Position numbers and translations under genes: made by a program. Below, one piece after another: positions 17,983 through 26,944 of a stretch of 64,000 bases of DNA. This DNA is from JAMXLJ01 sp036558745 (GTDB lineage Bacteria > Actinomycetota > Acidimicrobiia > IMCC26256 > JAMXLJ01). Numbering within the stretch: position 1 is the first letter of the stretch; each line of letters starts with the position of its first letter. Where the stretch lies: positions 1 through 64,000 of the forward strand of contig DATBEZ010000011.1 of NCBI GenBank assembly GCA_036558745.1, read 5' to 3'. The notes beneath the pieces are model-generated. The model saw only the letters and a program-made list of their open reading frames with translations. It made no database searches and was not told the DNA's origin.

Positions 17983-18845
17983 CCGAGCTCGCCGCGCTCC
18001 ATGAGATCGACGGGGTCACGCAGCTCGACCATCCCGAGATAGCCGCCGAAGTCCTCGATCGCGTCGTGCACGGCGTAGCCGAGGATCTCCTGGGCGCGGC
18101 GCGGGAGCGCGCGCGCCACCGCGGGCGGCGTGCCCAGGTAGTTGTTCTCCTCCGTGCGCAACCACCCGAGCGTGTAGCTGAGATGCAGTCCGAGCCGCCA
18201 GACGTCGTCGGTGCTGTTGGTGCCCGCGCCGTGGATCGTCGAGCCGAGATAGATGACGGTCGAGCCCACGGGCATCTCCGCGTCCAGGACCTCGTGCTCG
18301 GCCGGCACGCGATCCCGTTCCCAACGATGGCTGCCGGGGACGACGCGCGTCGCGCCGGTTCGCGTGGTGAAGTCGACGAGCGCCGTCATCGTCGCGATCT
18401 GCAGCTCGGGATGCGGACGCGGGACGTGGATCCACACGTCCTCGTCGCGATGCAGGTACTGCGCCTGCGCACCCGGCCCGCGCGCGATGAGGTGCCCGAG
18501 GTTGAGCTGGTAGCGCGCGCACGACGGCAGCAGCACCGCGTCGCATACGCCGAGCAGCACCGGGTGCAGCAGCGCCTCGTCGACGAAGGTCGGCGACTTG
18601 GCCGCGAGCGACGCGACGTGTCGGGTCTTGTCGCCGAAGAACGCCTGGATGACCGGGTTGAGGTGCGTCATCGCCGGGTCGGCGCGTTCGAGGAACGGGT
18701 CGACCTCCTCGAGCACCGTGTCGACGCAGGCGCGCGTCAACATCCCTTCGACCACGACCGCGCCGTGCTCCTGGAGCTCGCCGACGACGTCGTCGAGCGG
18801 GTCGATGGCGGTCAGTCGTGGAAGCGTTGCCGTCCGGGTCGACAC
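17979..18845 (-). CDS. Phytanoyl-CoA dioxygenase (PhyH) family protein
   Basis: 288 residues. The Fe(II)/2-oxoglutarate oxygenase triad is visible: HRD in QYLHRDEDVWIH (near residues 150-154), the distal His in STIHGAGTNST and a downstream Arg in WRLGLHLSY. These enzymes hydroxylate an unactivated carbon of lipids or secondary metabolites. The GTG start has GGAGG seven bases upstream. The downstream hydrolase overlaps by 4 bases, suggesting the two act on the same metabolite. Tolerance of the family to many substrates prevents a more exact call. Confidence 0.88.
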   Translation of the reverse strand: MSTRTATLPRLTAIDPLDDVVGELQEHGAVVVEGMLTRACVDTVLEEVDPFLERADPAMTHLNPVIQAFFGDKTRHVASLAAKSPTFVDEALLHPVLLGVCDAVLLPSCARYQLNLGHLIARGPGAQAQYLHRDEDVWIHVPRPHPELQIATMTALVDFTTRTGATRVVPGSHRWERDRVPAEHEVLDAEMPVGSTVIYLGSTIHGAGTNSTDDVWRLGLHLSYTLGWLRTEENNYLGTPPAVARALPRRAQEILGYAVHDAIEDFGGYLGMVELRDPVDLMERGELG

Positions 18846-18869
18846 CGTTGCACCTCCGTGAAGGGTTGG

Positions 18870-18952
18870 CGGAGGGAGCGGGATTCGAACCCGCGGAGCT
18901 CTCGCTCAAGAGTTTTCAAGACTCCCCCGTTCGGCCACTCCGGCATCCCTCC
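18870..18952 (-). tRNA. tRNA-Ser (TGA anticodon)
   Basis: 83 bases, minus strand. Acceptor arms GGAGGGA/TCCCTCC, anticodon stem GAGT/ACTC around CTTGAAA giving anticodon TGA, a long variable arm and T-arm GCGGGTTCGAATCCCGC. No CCA is encoded. It lies directly downstream of serS on the same strand. Confidence 0.95.
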
Positions 18953-18992
18953 GGGCGCGAGGGTAGCGGCGCGGCCCGTTCATGGGGACTCC

Positions 18993-19011
18993 AGTTGCAA
19001 AGACCGCAACT
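18993..19011 (-). terminator. Hairpin between serS and tRNA-Ser
   Basis: 6-bp inverted repeat AGTTGC / GCAACT with a 7-base loop, about 30 bases behind the serS stop. A perfect 12-base palindrome GCGCCCGGGCGC (19026-19037) sits even closer to the stop. Either may end serS transcription before the tRNA; neither has a U-tract. Confidence 0.35.
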
Positions 19012-19040
19012 CACGTCCACACGAAGCGCCCGGGCGCGGG

Positions 19041-20291
19041 TCAGCGGGGGGCGACGCGGTCGAAGCCGGTGAACGGCCGGAGCACCTCGGGCACGACGAA
19101 GCTGCCGTCGGGTTGCTGACAGTGCTCGAGCAGGAACACGAGCGTGCGGCTGACCGCGCACGCGGTGCCGTTGAGCGTGTGCGCGAGCCGCGAGCCCTCG
19201 CTGTCGCGGACGCGGGTACCGAGACGACGGGCCGAGTAGTCCAGGTAGTTCGAGCAGCTGGTGAGCTCGCGGTAGCGCTGCTCCGACGGCAACCACACCT
19301 CGATGTCGAGCTTGCGCGCAGCCGCGGGACCGAGGTCGCCGGCGGCGACGTCGACCACGCGGTAGGGCAGCCCCAGGCCGGAGATGATCGACTCCTCGAA
19401 CGCGACCAGCGCGTCCATCTCGTCCCAGGACCGGTCGGGGTGCGCGTACGAGAAGAGCTCGACCTTGTCGAACTGGTGCACCCGGAAGATGCCGCGCGTG
19501 TCCTTGCCGTAGGTGCCCGCCTCGCGCCGGAAGCAGGTCGAGAAGCCGCCGTAGCGCATCGGGAGCGCGGCCGCGTCGAGCGTCTCGCCCCGCTGCAAGC
19601 CCGATAGCGGGACCTCCGCGGTGCCGACGAGGAAGAGCTCGCCGTCGTCGACGTCGTAGACCTGGTTGCGGTCGGTCGGGAAGAAGCCGGCCTCTTCCAT
19701 GGTCGACTCGCGCACCAGCACCGGGGGCACGACCGGCACGAAGTCCTCGGAGACGAGACGCGACATCACCCATTGCACGAGCGCGAACTCGATCAGCACC
19801 GCCTCGCGCAAGAGGTACGCGAACCGCGAGCCGCTGATCTCCGCGGCGCGCTCGGTGTCGACGAAGCCGATCGCGGCGCCGAACGCGGCATGGTCGAGCG
19901 GCGGTGCGGGCGTCCGCTCGCCGACCTCCCGCCGCACGACGGCGTCGTCCTCACCCCCGTCGGGCACGATCTCGGCAGCCGGGTTCGGGAGCTGCAATGC
20001 GAGCGCACGAAGCGCGACCTCGACCTCGGCCAGGCGGGGCTCCGTCGCCGCGAGCCGCTCCTTGAGCTCGGTCGCCGCCGCGATCCTCGCCGGTCGCTCG
20101 TCGGGCGGGGCCTTCCCGATCGCCTTCGACGCCGCGTTCTGCTGCGCGCGGAGCTCCTGCACCTCGGTCTGGATCGCGCGCCGCTCCTCGTCGAGCGCCA
20201 GCACCTCGTCGACGAGGCCGGCGCGGACGCGCTTGCGCTCGATGCCGCGCCGGTACCCGGGCTCGTCGCGCAGCCGCCGGAGGTCGATCAC
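19041..20291 (-). CDS. serS: Seryl-tRNA synthetase
   Basis: 416 residues. The N-terminal tRNA-binding coiled coil spans about 27-100 (long Glu/Arg/Ala helices), followed by the class II core: motif 2 FSTCFRREAGTYGKDTRGIF and motif 3 NGTACAVSRTLVFLLEH. It charges tRNA-Ser with serine in the cytoplasm. The GTG start at 20291 overlaps the pheA stop as GTGA, so the gene is in an operon with prephenate dehydratase, and tRNA-Ser(TGA) follows 88 bases beyond it. Confidence 0.97.
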   Translation of the reverse strand: MIDLRRLRDEPGYRRGIERKRVRAGLVDEVLALDEERRAIQTEVQELRAQQNAASKAIGKAPPDERPARIAAATELKERLAATEPRLAEVEVALRALALQLPNPAAEIVPDGGEDDAVVRREVGERTPAPPLDHAAFGAAIGFVDTERAAEISGSRFAYLLREAVLIEFALVQWVMSRLVSEDFVPVVPPVLVRESTMEEAGFFPTDRNQVYDVDDGELFLVGTAEVPLSGLQRGETLDAAALPMRYGGFSTCFRREAGTYGKDTRGIFRVHQFDKVELFSYAHPDRSWDEMDALVAFEESIISGLGLPYRVVDVAAGDLGPAAARKLDIEVWLPSEQRYRELTSCSNYLDYSARRLGTRVRDSEGSRLAHTLNGTACAVSRTLVFLLEHCQQPDGSFVVPEVLRPFTGFDRVAPR

Positions 20292-21220
20292 GAGGCTGCG
20301 TCCCGGATCTGCGCACGCAGCGAGCGCATCCAGTCGGCCGCGGCGCGCTCGGCCTTCGTCGCGGCCTTGCGCTTGGCGTGCGCCTCCTCCTCGCCCGCGA
20401 CCGGGTACGAGCCCAGGAACTTGACCTCGGCCTGACGCGCCGCGAGCGTGCGCAGGCAGTCGGCGACCAGCTCGTCGGCGATGTGGCCGGCCGCGTCGAT
20501 GAAGAAGCAGTACTCACCGAGCCCGCGTTTCGTCGGCCGGGACTCGAGCTTGTTCAGGTTGATCGACCGCGCCGCGAACTCCTGCAGGATCGCGAGCAAC
20601 GAGCCCGGCTTGTCCTCGCGTTGGAAGCACACGATCGACGTCTTGTCGTGACCGGTCGGCGGGGGCACGCCGTGGCCGAGCAACACGAAGCGGGTCTGGT
20701 TCTCGGGATGGTCCTCGATCTCGCTGGCGAGGAGCTCCAACCCGTAGAGACTCGCCGCGAACGCAGTACCGATCGCGGCCTGGTCGGTGCGCTTCGAGCG
20801 CGACACCTGGCGGGCCGCCTCCGCGGTGGAGTTGGCGGCGACGAGCGCCGCGTCGGGCAGCTTCGCGCTCATCCACCCGCGGCACTGCGCGTGCGCGTGC
20901 GGGTGCGACAGCACCGTGTGCACGTCGGTGAGCCTGGTCCCCGGCCGCGCGCAGAGGTGCAGCACGATCGGCAGGTCGATCTCGCGCTGGATCAACAGGT
21001 CGCTCTCGAACGCGAGCGTGTCGAGCGTGACCGACACCGACCCCTCGATCATGTTCTCGATCGGGACGACGCCCTCGTCGCAGTCGCCGTGCTCCACGGC
21101 GGCCATCACCTGGGGCACGGTGGCGAGCGGCATCAGCTCCTGCTCGGCCAGATCGGGTTGGGTGAGGACGGCCTCCTCGGTGAACGTGCCCCGAGGGCCG
21201 AAATAGGCGACGCGACTCAC
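20288..21220 (-). CDS. pheA: Prephenate dehydratase
   Basis: 310 residues. The catalytic PDT domain runs from RVAYFGPRGTFTEEAV through VPIENMIEGSV and SRSKRTDQAAIG; the ACT regulatory domain (about 200-280) shows DKPGSLLAILQEFAARSINLNKLESRP, the phenylalanine-binding ESRP motif included. It converts prephenate to phenylpyruvate for phenylalanine synthesis and should be feedback-inhibited by Phe. The GTG at 21220 has no ribosome binding site; TACGAT at 21234-21229 lies 8 bases upstream. A Lys/Ala/Arg-rich C-terminal tail (residues 280-310) is an addition. Confidence 0.95.
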   Translation of the reverse strand: MSRVAYFGPRGTFTEEAVLTQPDLAEQELMPLATVPQVMAAVEHGDCDEGVVPIENMIEGSVSVTLDTLAFESDLLIQREIDLPIVLHLCARPGTRLTDVHTVLSHPHAHAQCRGWMSAKLPDAALVAANSTAEAARQVSRSKRTDQAAIGTAFAASLYGLELLASEIEDHPENQTRFVLLGHGVPPPTGHDKTSIVCFQREDKPGSLLAILQEFAARSINLNKLESRPTKRGLGEYCFFIDAAGHIADELVADCLRTLAARQAEVKFLGSYPVAGEEEAHAKRKAATKAERAAADWMRSLRAQIRDAAS

Positions 21221-21294
21221 GGCACCGAATCGTACCGGCGGGCGCGTGGGCGACCGGTCCCCGCCGTCCGGCGCCGGCGCCGTATCGTCACGCG
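21221..21294. promoter_or_regulatory. Divergent promoter region pheA / DUF2203
   Basis: Both flanking genes start with GTG and lack a ribosome binding site. On the minus strand TACGAT (21234-21229) and on the plus strand TATCGT (21283-21288) sit 8 and 6 bases before the respective start codons, as expected for minus-10 boxes of leaderless transcripts. No clear minus-35 boxes are seen. Confidence 0.45.
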
Positions 21295-21666
21295 GTGCGG
21301 TACTGGACGGTCGAGGAGGCGAACGCCGCGCTCGAGCGCGTCCACGCAGTGGTGTCGCGCATCCGGGAGCTCGCCGCCGCCGCGCGTGAGCGCGGGACCA
21401 GGATCTCCGGGAACGGCGCGTCGGGCAACGGTCACCGCAAGGACGCGGATCCCGCCGCGCAGGTGCGCGAGCTCCTCGACGAGCTCGCGCGCGACGACAT
21501 CGTGCTACGCGACGTCGAGCGCGGCCTCGTCGACTTCCCGGCGCTTGCGCCGAGCGGCCGGCAGTACTGGCTGTGCTGGCTCGTCGACGAGCCCGCGGTG
21601 GAGTGGTGGCACTGGCCCGAGGACGGCTTCGCGGGGCGGACGCGACTGACACTTCCCCCTGAATGA
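21295..21666 (+). CDS. DUF2203 family protein
   Basis: 123 residues, cytoplasmic. RYWTVEEANAALERVHAVVSRIRELA at the N terminus, DDIVLRDVERGLVDFPA and a C-terminal LCWLVDEPAVEWWHWPEDGFAGR match the DUF2203 family, whose function is unknown. The helical N-terminal half could form a coiled coil; a Gly/Asn/His-rich insert lies at residues 37-48. Probably a leaderless single gene divergent from pheA. Confidence 0.82.
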   Translation: MRYWTVEEANAALERVHAVVSRIRELAAAARERGTRISGNGASGNGHRKDADPAAQVRELLDELARDDIVLRDVERGLVDFPALAPSGRQYWLCWLVDEPAVEWWHWPEDGFAGRTRLTLPPE

Positions 21667-21766
21667 ACGCGAGAGATGTTCGCTGTCGCGCTCGGAGGCT
21701 CGCCGCTCCCCTGCCAACAGAGAGTTGCGCCGCGTCACGCGACCCGCCGCGGGACTCACGCGCCGT

Positions 21767-22717
21767 TCACATCCCTTCCATCGCTCGTAGGCGGGCCCTT
21801 GGCGCCCGCCGGGGCGGGCCGAGTCCCGCGCCGCTGAGGAGACGGATCACGCGCCCGCGCTGACCCCGGAACGGCTCGAGCAGCTCGAGCATGCGCGCGT
21901 CGTCGGCCTCGCGCTCGCCCGCGAGAGCCCAACCGACGAGACCGGGAAGGCCGTAGTCGCCCACGCTGACCGCGTCGGGATCGCCGAACGCGACGGCCGC
22001 GACCTCGGCCGCGGTCCAGACGCCCACTCCCGGCACCGTGCGCAGGAGCGCCTGGCCGTCGCGCGACGGCATGGCCGCGGCGCGTTCGAGCGCCCGCGCG
22101 TGTGCGCACACGCGGCGGATCGCGTCGGCCCGGCGCCGCTCGATCCCGAGCGGGTGAAACGCCCAGTACGAAAGGCGCGCGAGTCGTTCGGGATGCGGTG
22201 GCAGGCGAAGGCCATCGGGACCCGCGGGACCAGGCGCGGGATCGCCGTACCGGCGCACGAGGCGCGAGTAGCTCCGGTGCGCTTCGACCGTCGTCACCCG
22301 CTGCTCGACGATCGACGCGACGAGCGCCTCGACCACCGCGTCGGTCGCACCGATCCGCAACCCGGGCCGGTGGCGGTGGAGGTCGCGCACGAGCGGGTCG
22401 ACCGGCTCGAATGCGGTCGGGTCGTCGTGCAGGCCGAGCAGGCGAGGAGCGTGGTCGACCGCCCACGCGGCGCCACGTCCCCACGCGCGCACGACGATCG
22501 TCTCGCGCGCCCCCGTGAGACGCATCGTCGCGGGACCGTCGGGCGTCCGCGTCGCTCGCCACACCTCGCCGGCCATGACCCTGGTGCACGGGTCGGAGCG
22601 GCCGTGCCGGGTGGGGGCCAGCGTCGAGGCGAGGTCCACGGGCCGCGCGGGTCGGATCCGGCGTTCGAGCACCCGCGGATTCTCGTCGCTGCGGCGCGGT
22701 CTCGGGGCGACTCCCAC
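21767..22717 (-). CDS. AlkA-type DNA-3-methyladenine glycosylase II family protein
   Basis: About 316 residues. A family-typical N terminus (RIRPARPVDLASTLAPTRHG, then VWRATRTPDGPATMRL) is followed by the HhH-GPD glycosylase domain: EALVASIVEQRVTT, the hairpin LLRTVPGVGVWTAAEVAA and the catalytic Asp in DPDAVSVGDYGLP. It removes alkylated bases from DNA. The start is uncertain: GTG at 22717 or GTG at 22672 both fit, and only 70-115 bases separate it from the divergent pgi start. Confidence 0.85.
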   Translation of the reverse strand: MGVAPRPRRSDENPRVLERRIRPARPVDLASTLAPTRHGRSDPCTRVMAGEVWRATRTPDGPATMRLTGARETIVVRAWGRGAAWAVDHAPRLLGLHDDPTAFEPVDPLVRDLHRHRPGLRIGATDAVVEALVASIVEQRVTTVEAHRSYSRLVRRYGDPAPGPAGPDGLRLPPHPERLARLSYWAFHPLGIERRRADAIRRVCAHARALERAAAMPSRDGQALLRTVPGVGVWTAAEVAAVAFGDPDAVSVGDYGLPGLVGWALAGEREADDARMLELLEPFRGQRGRVIRLLSGAGLGPPRRAPRARLRAMEGM

Positions 22718-22786
22718 GAGGAGCGACGCGAGGCTCGATCCGATGCTGCAAGGCTTGGGGCCCTCGCCTTCCCCCAGGAGCCCCGC

Positions 22787-24406
22787 GTGAGCGACACCCC
22801 GATCAGCTCGACGCCCGAATGGCAGGCGTTGGCCGACCACTACGGCGCGATCAACGGCGTCCACCTCCGCGACCTGTTCGCGACCGACCCGACACGCGGC
22901 GACCGGATGGCGCTGGAGGTCGACGGGATCTACCTGGACTACTCCAAGAACCGCCTCACCCCGGAGACGATCCGCCTGCTGTGCGCGCTCGCGGAGCGCG
23001 CGGGTCTGCGTGAGCGCATCGACGCGATGTTCAGGGGTGAGCGCATCAACGTCACCGAGAACCGCTCCGTGCTGCACGTGGCGCTGCGCATGCCCAAGGG
23101 CACGTCACTCGTGGTGGACGGCGTGGACGTCGTCGCCGAGGTGCACGAGGTCCTCGACCGCATGACCGCGTTCAGCGACCGGGTCCGCAGCGGTTCGTGG
23201 TCGGGGGCCACCGGGCGGCCGATCCGCAACGTGGTCAACATCGGCATCGGTGGTTCCGACCTCGGCCCCGCTATGGCCTCCACGGCCCTGCGGGACTTCA
23301 GCCGTCGGGACATGACGTTCCGGTTCGTCTCCAACGTCGACGGCACCGACGTCTGGGAGGCGCTGCACGACCTCGACCCGGCCGAGACGCTGTTCATCGT
23401 GTCGTCGAAGACGTTCACGACGCTCGAGACGCTGGCCAACGCGCGCAGCGCCCGCGAGTGGGTCGTGGGCGCGCTCGGTGAGGGGGCCGTGGCGCGCCAC
23501 TTCGTCGCGGTGTCGACGAATGCCGAGAAGGTGGCCGAGTTCGGGATCGACACCGCGAACATGTTCGGGTTCTGGGACTGGGTCGGTGGCCGCTACTCGA
23601 TGGACTCCGCGATCGGGCTGTCGCTCATGGTCGCGATCGGTCCGGAGCACTTCCACGAGATGCTGCGCGGCTTCCACGCGATCGACGAGCACTTCCGCAG
23701 CGCGCCGTTCGAGCGCAACCTTCCCGTCCTGCTCGGGCTCATCGGTGTCTGGTACATCGACTTCTTCGGCGCCGAGACCCAAGCCGTTCTGCCCTACAGC
23801 CAGTACATGGAGAGGTTCCCGGCGTACCTCCAGCAGCTCGACATGGAGAGCGACGGGAAGTCGGTGCGCCTCGACGGCAACCCGGTCGACGTCGACACCG
23901 GGCCCGTCGTGTGGGGCCAGCCCGGCACCAACGGCCAGCACGCCTTCTACCAGCTCATCCACCAGGGCACGCGATTGATCCCGTGCGACTTCATCGGCTT
24001 CGCGCAAGCGGCGCACCAGGTCGGCGACCACCAGGACCTGCTCATGGCCAACTTCTTCGCCCAGACCGAAGCGCTCGCGTTCGGCAAGACGCGCCAGCAG
24101 GTGGAGGCGGAGGGCGTGGTGCCGGAGCAGGTGCCCCACCGCGTGTTCCCGGGCAACCGACCGACCAACACGATGCTGGCGCCCAAGCTCACACCGTTCG
24201 TGCTCGGTCAGCTCATCGCGACGTACGAGCACAAGGTGTTCACCCAGGGCACGGTCTGGGGCATCAACTCGTTCGACCAGTGGGGTGTGGAGCTGGGCAA
24301 GGTGCTCGCGAGCCGGATCGTCCCGCAGCTCGAGGACGACCGCGCACCGCTCGACCACGACAGCTCGACCAACACGCTGATCGAGCGGTACCGGCAGCTC
24401 CGATGA
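22787..24406 (+). CDS. pgi: Glucose-6-phosphate isomerase
   Basis: 539 residues, normal length. Signature motifs NIGIGGSDLGPAM, FVSNVDGTD, SSKTFTTLET, GGRYSMDSAIGLSL and NFFAQTEALAFGKT are present, as is the C-terminal DQWGVELGK signature. It interconverts glucose-6-phosphate and fructose-6-phosphate. The GTG at 22787 follows CAGGAG at a good distance. gnd, zwf and a histidine phosphatase gene follow on the same strand, so entry into glycolysis and the pentose phosphate pathway is encoded together. Confidence 0.97.
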   Translation: MSDTPISSTPEWQALADHYGAINGVHLRDLFATDPTRGDRMALEVDGIYLDYSKNRLTPETIRLLCALAERAGLRERIDAMFRGERINVTENRSVLHVALRMPKGTSLVVDGVDVVAEVHEVLDRMTAFSDRVRSGSWSGATGRPIRNVVNIGIGGSDLGPAMASTALRDFSRRDMTFRFVSNVDGTDVWEALHDLDPAETLFIVSSKTFTTLETLANARSAREWVVGALGEGAVARHFVAVSTNAEKVAEFGIDTANMFGFWDWVGGRYSMDSAIGLSLMVAIGPEHFHEMLRGFHAIDEHFRSAPFERNLPVLLGLIGVWYIDFFGAETQAVLPYSQYMERFPAYLQQLDMESDGKSVRLDGNPVDVDTGPVVWGQPGTNGQHAFYQLIHQGTRLIPCDFIGFAQAAHQVGDHQDLLMANFFAQTEALAFGKTRQQVEAEGVVPEQVPHRVFPGNRPTNTMLAPKLTPFVLGQLIATYEHKVFTQGTVWGINSFDQWGVELGKVLASRIVPQLEDDRAPLDHDSSTNTLIERYRQLR

Positions 24407-24461
24407 ACAACGGCGTGACGAGCGTCGATGGCGCAACGGCAACGGCACGAAGGGACGGGTG

Positions 24462-25481
24462 ATGCAGCTCGGAATGATCGGCCTGGGACGGATGGGCGCC
24501 AACCTGGTTCGACGGTTGACGCGCGACGGTCACGAGTGCGTCGTGTACGACGTGAACGCCGACGCGGTGAAGTCGCTCGAAGGCCACGGGATCACCGGCG
24601 CGACCAAGCTCGAGGAATTCGTCGGCAAGCTCTCGAAGCCGCGCGCCGCGTGGATGATGGTGCCCGCGGCGTTCGTCGGCGAGACCGCCCAGCAGCTCGC
24701 GTCGCTCATGGAACCGGGCGACATCCTCATCGACGGCGGCAACTCCTACTACCGCGACGACATCGCGCGCGCGAAGGAGCTCGAGCCGCAGGGCATCCAC
24801 TACGTGGACGTCGGAACCAGTGGCGGCGTCTTCGGGCTCGACCGCGGCTTCTGCATGATGATCGGCGGCGAGGACGACGTCGTCGCGCACCTCGACCCGA
24901 TCTTTCGCGCCCTGGCGCCCGGTCTCGGTGAAGCACCGCGCACCGAGGGGCGCACCGGCGATGCCGCACCGGAGGAGCTCGGCTACCTCCACTGCGGTCC
25001 GCACGGCGCGGGCCACTTCGTGAAGATGGTCCACAACGGGATCGAGTACGGGATCATGGCCGCGTACGCGGAGGGGCTCGCGATCCTGAACGACGCCGAC
25101 GTCGGGAGCCGCAAGCAGGAATTCGACGCGGAGACCGCTCCGCTGCAGGATCCGGAGTTCTACCACTACGACATCGACACGGCCGCAGTGGCGGAGGTGT
25201 GGCGTCGCGGCAGCGTCATCAGCTCGTGGTTGCTCGACCTGACCGCGATCGCGCTGCACGCCTCGCCGACCCTCGACGGGTTCACCGGCCGCGTGTCGGA
25301 CTCCGGCGAGGGACGGTGGACCGTGCAGGCCGCGGTCGAGGAGGGCATACCGGTCCCCGTGCTGTCGTCCGCGCTCTTCGCACGGTTCGCGTCGCAGGGA
25401 CACGCCGAGTTCGCGAACCGCGTCCAGTCCGCGATGCGCAAGGAGTTCGGCGGGCACCTCGAGAAGTCGGCGTCGCAATGA
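24462..25481 (+). CDS. gnd: 6-phosphogluconate dehydrogenase, short (GndA/YqeC-like) type
   Basis: 339 residues, the short form rather than the 470-residue enzyme. Nucleotide site LGMIGLGRMGANLVRRL, IDGGNSYYRDD, and the active-site GHFVKMVHNGIEYG are present. It oxidises and decarboxylates 6-phosphogluconate to ribulose-5-phosphate; the short forms are usually NAD-dependent. ATG at 24462 is preferred over the GTG three bases earlier because AGGGA then has better spacing. The stop overlaps the zwf start as ATGA. Confidence 0.93.
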   Translation: MQLGMIGLGRMGANLVRRLTRDGHECVVYDVNADAVKSLEGHGITGATKLEEFVGKLSKPRAAWMMVPAAFVGETAQQLASLMEPGDILIDGGNSYYRDDIARAKELEPQGIHYVDVGTSGGVFGLDRGFCMMIGGEDDVVAHLDPIFRALAPGLGEAPRTEGRTGDAAPEELGYLHCGPHGAGHFVKMVHNGIEYGIMAAYAEGLAILNDADVGSRKQEFDAETAPLQDPEFYHYDIDTAAVAEVWRRGSVISSWLLDLTAIALHASPTLDGFTGRVSDSGEGRWTVQAAVEEGIPVPVLSSALFARFASQGHAEFANRVQSAMRKEFGGHLEKSASQ

Positions 25482-26944
25482 ACGCAACGGGGGCATCGCA
25501 ACCGAAGCGTTGCGACGCGCTGGTCCTCTTCGGCGCGACGGGCGACCTGGCACACAAGAAGATCTTCCCGTCGCTCTACGCCATGACCAAGCGGGGTCAT
25601 CTCGGCATCCCCGTCATCGGTGTGGCGGCCGAGGACTGGACCGTCGACCAGCTGCGCGACCGCGCCCGCGACGGCATCGAGAACTTCGGTGACGGTATCG
25701 ACGACGAGGCCGCCTTCGACACCCTCGCGAAGTCGCTCGCGTACGTGCACGGCGACTACCGCGACGACGCCACGTTCACACAGCTCAAGCAGACGCTCGA
25801 CGGCTCGCAACTCCCGGCGCACTACCTCGCGATCCCTCCCAGCCTCTTCCCGACGGTCGTGCACAGCCTCGGAGCGTCGGGCTGCGCGAAGGGCGGCCGG
25901 GTGATCGTCGAGAAGCCGTTCGGTCGCGACCTCGCGTCCGCGCAGGCGTTGAACCGGGCCCTGCACGAAGTGTTCCCGGAGAGCATGGTGTTCCGGATCG
26001 ACCACTACCTCGGCAAGGAGCCGGTCCAGAACATCCTCTACTTCCGCTTCGCCAACTCGTTCCTCGAGCCAATCTGGAACCGCAACTACGTCGCGAGCGT
26101 GCAGGTGACCATGGCCGAGGCGTTCGGCGTCGAGGGACGCGGCAAGTTCTACGAGGAGGTCGGCGCGTTGCGCGACGTCGTGCAGAACCACCTCCTGCAG
26201 GTCATCGCGCTGCTCGCGATGGAGCCACCCGTCGGAGGCACGGTCGAGGCCCTGCGCGACGAGAAGGAGAAGGTGTTCCGGGCGATGCGCACGCTGTGCC
26301 ACGACGACGTCGTGCGCGGCCAGTTCGCCGGTTACCGCGATGAAGACGGCGTCTCCCCCGACTCCGACGTCGAGACCTACATCGCGGCCCGGTTCATGAT
26401 CGACTCCTGGCGCTGGGGTGGTGTGCCGTTCTACGTGCGCGCGGGCAAGAAGCTGCCGATCACCTGCACCGAGGTGATGGTCGAGCTGAAAGCGCCGCCC
26501 CAGCGCGTCTTCGCCGACTCCGAGCCCCCGCCGGGGAAGACCAACTACGTGCGCTTCCGCCTCAGCCCCGACATCGCGATCGCGCTCGGCGCGCGGGCGA
26601 AGGCTCCGGGCGAGGACTTCGTCGGTGAGCAGCTCGAGCTCTACGTGTGCAACAACGCACCCGACGAGATGTCGGCCTACGAGCGGCTCATCGGCGACGC
26701 GCTCGACGGCGAGACCCTGCTGTTCGCGCGCGAGGACGGCGTGGAGGCCGCGTGGCGGGTCGTGGACGGCGTCGTGCACGACCATCCCGACGCGATCCCG
26801 TACGAGCCGGGCACGTGGGGACCCGAGCAGGCCGGCGCACTGGTCGCGTCGCACGGCGGGTGGCACGACCCGATGCTCGAGGACGCGCCCACGGACGCGT
26901 CGGCCGCGACGTCGAGCGCGGTATCGAGCGCCGCGACGGCGTGA
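25478..26944 (+). CDS. zwf: Glucose-6-phosphate 1-dehydrogenase
   Basis: 488 residues. The nucleotide site LFGATGDLAHKKIFPSL, the substrate motif RIDHYLGKEPVQN and VEKPFGRDL are intact. It makes 6-phosphogluconolactone from glucose-6-phosphate. It overlaps gnd by 4 bases and is overlapped by the histidine phosphatase start. No lactonase (pgl) or opcA gene is next to it, unlike in many actinobacteria. The C terminus carries a low-complexity Ala/Ser/Thr tail. Confidence 0.97.
   Translation: MNATGASQPKRCDALVLFGATGDLAHKKIFPSLYAMTKRGHLGIPVIGVAAEDWTVDQLRDRARDGIENFGDGIDDEAAFDTLAKSLAYVHGDYRDDATFTQLKQTLDGSQLPAHYLAIPPSLFPTVVHSLGASGCAKGGRVIVEKPFGRDLASAQALNRALHEVFPESMVFRIDHYLGKEPVQNILYFRFANSFLEPIWNRNYVASVQVTMAEAFGVEGRGKFYEEVGALRDVVQNHLLQVIALLAMEPPVGGTVEALRDEKEKVFRAMRTLCHDDVVRGQFAGYRDEDGVSPDSDVETYIAARFMIDSWRWGGVPFYVRAGKKLPITCTEVMVELKAPPQRVFADSEPPPGKTNYVRFRLSPDIAIALGARAKAPGEDFVGEQLELYVCNNAPDEMSAYERLIGDALDGETLLFAREDGVEAAWRVVDGVVHDHPDAIPYEPGTWGPEQAGALVASHGGWHDPMLEDAPTDASAATSSAVSSAATA

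Noticed and set aside
22718..23077. N-terminal extension of the AlkA-like glycosylase over 120 residues.
   Set aside because: It lies opposite the start of pgi and does not look like the family; starts at 22717 or 22672 fit.
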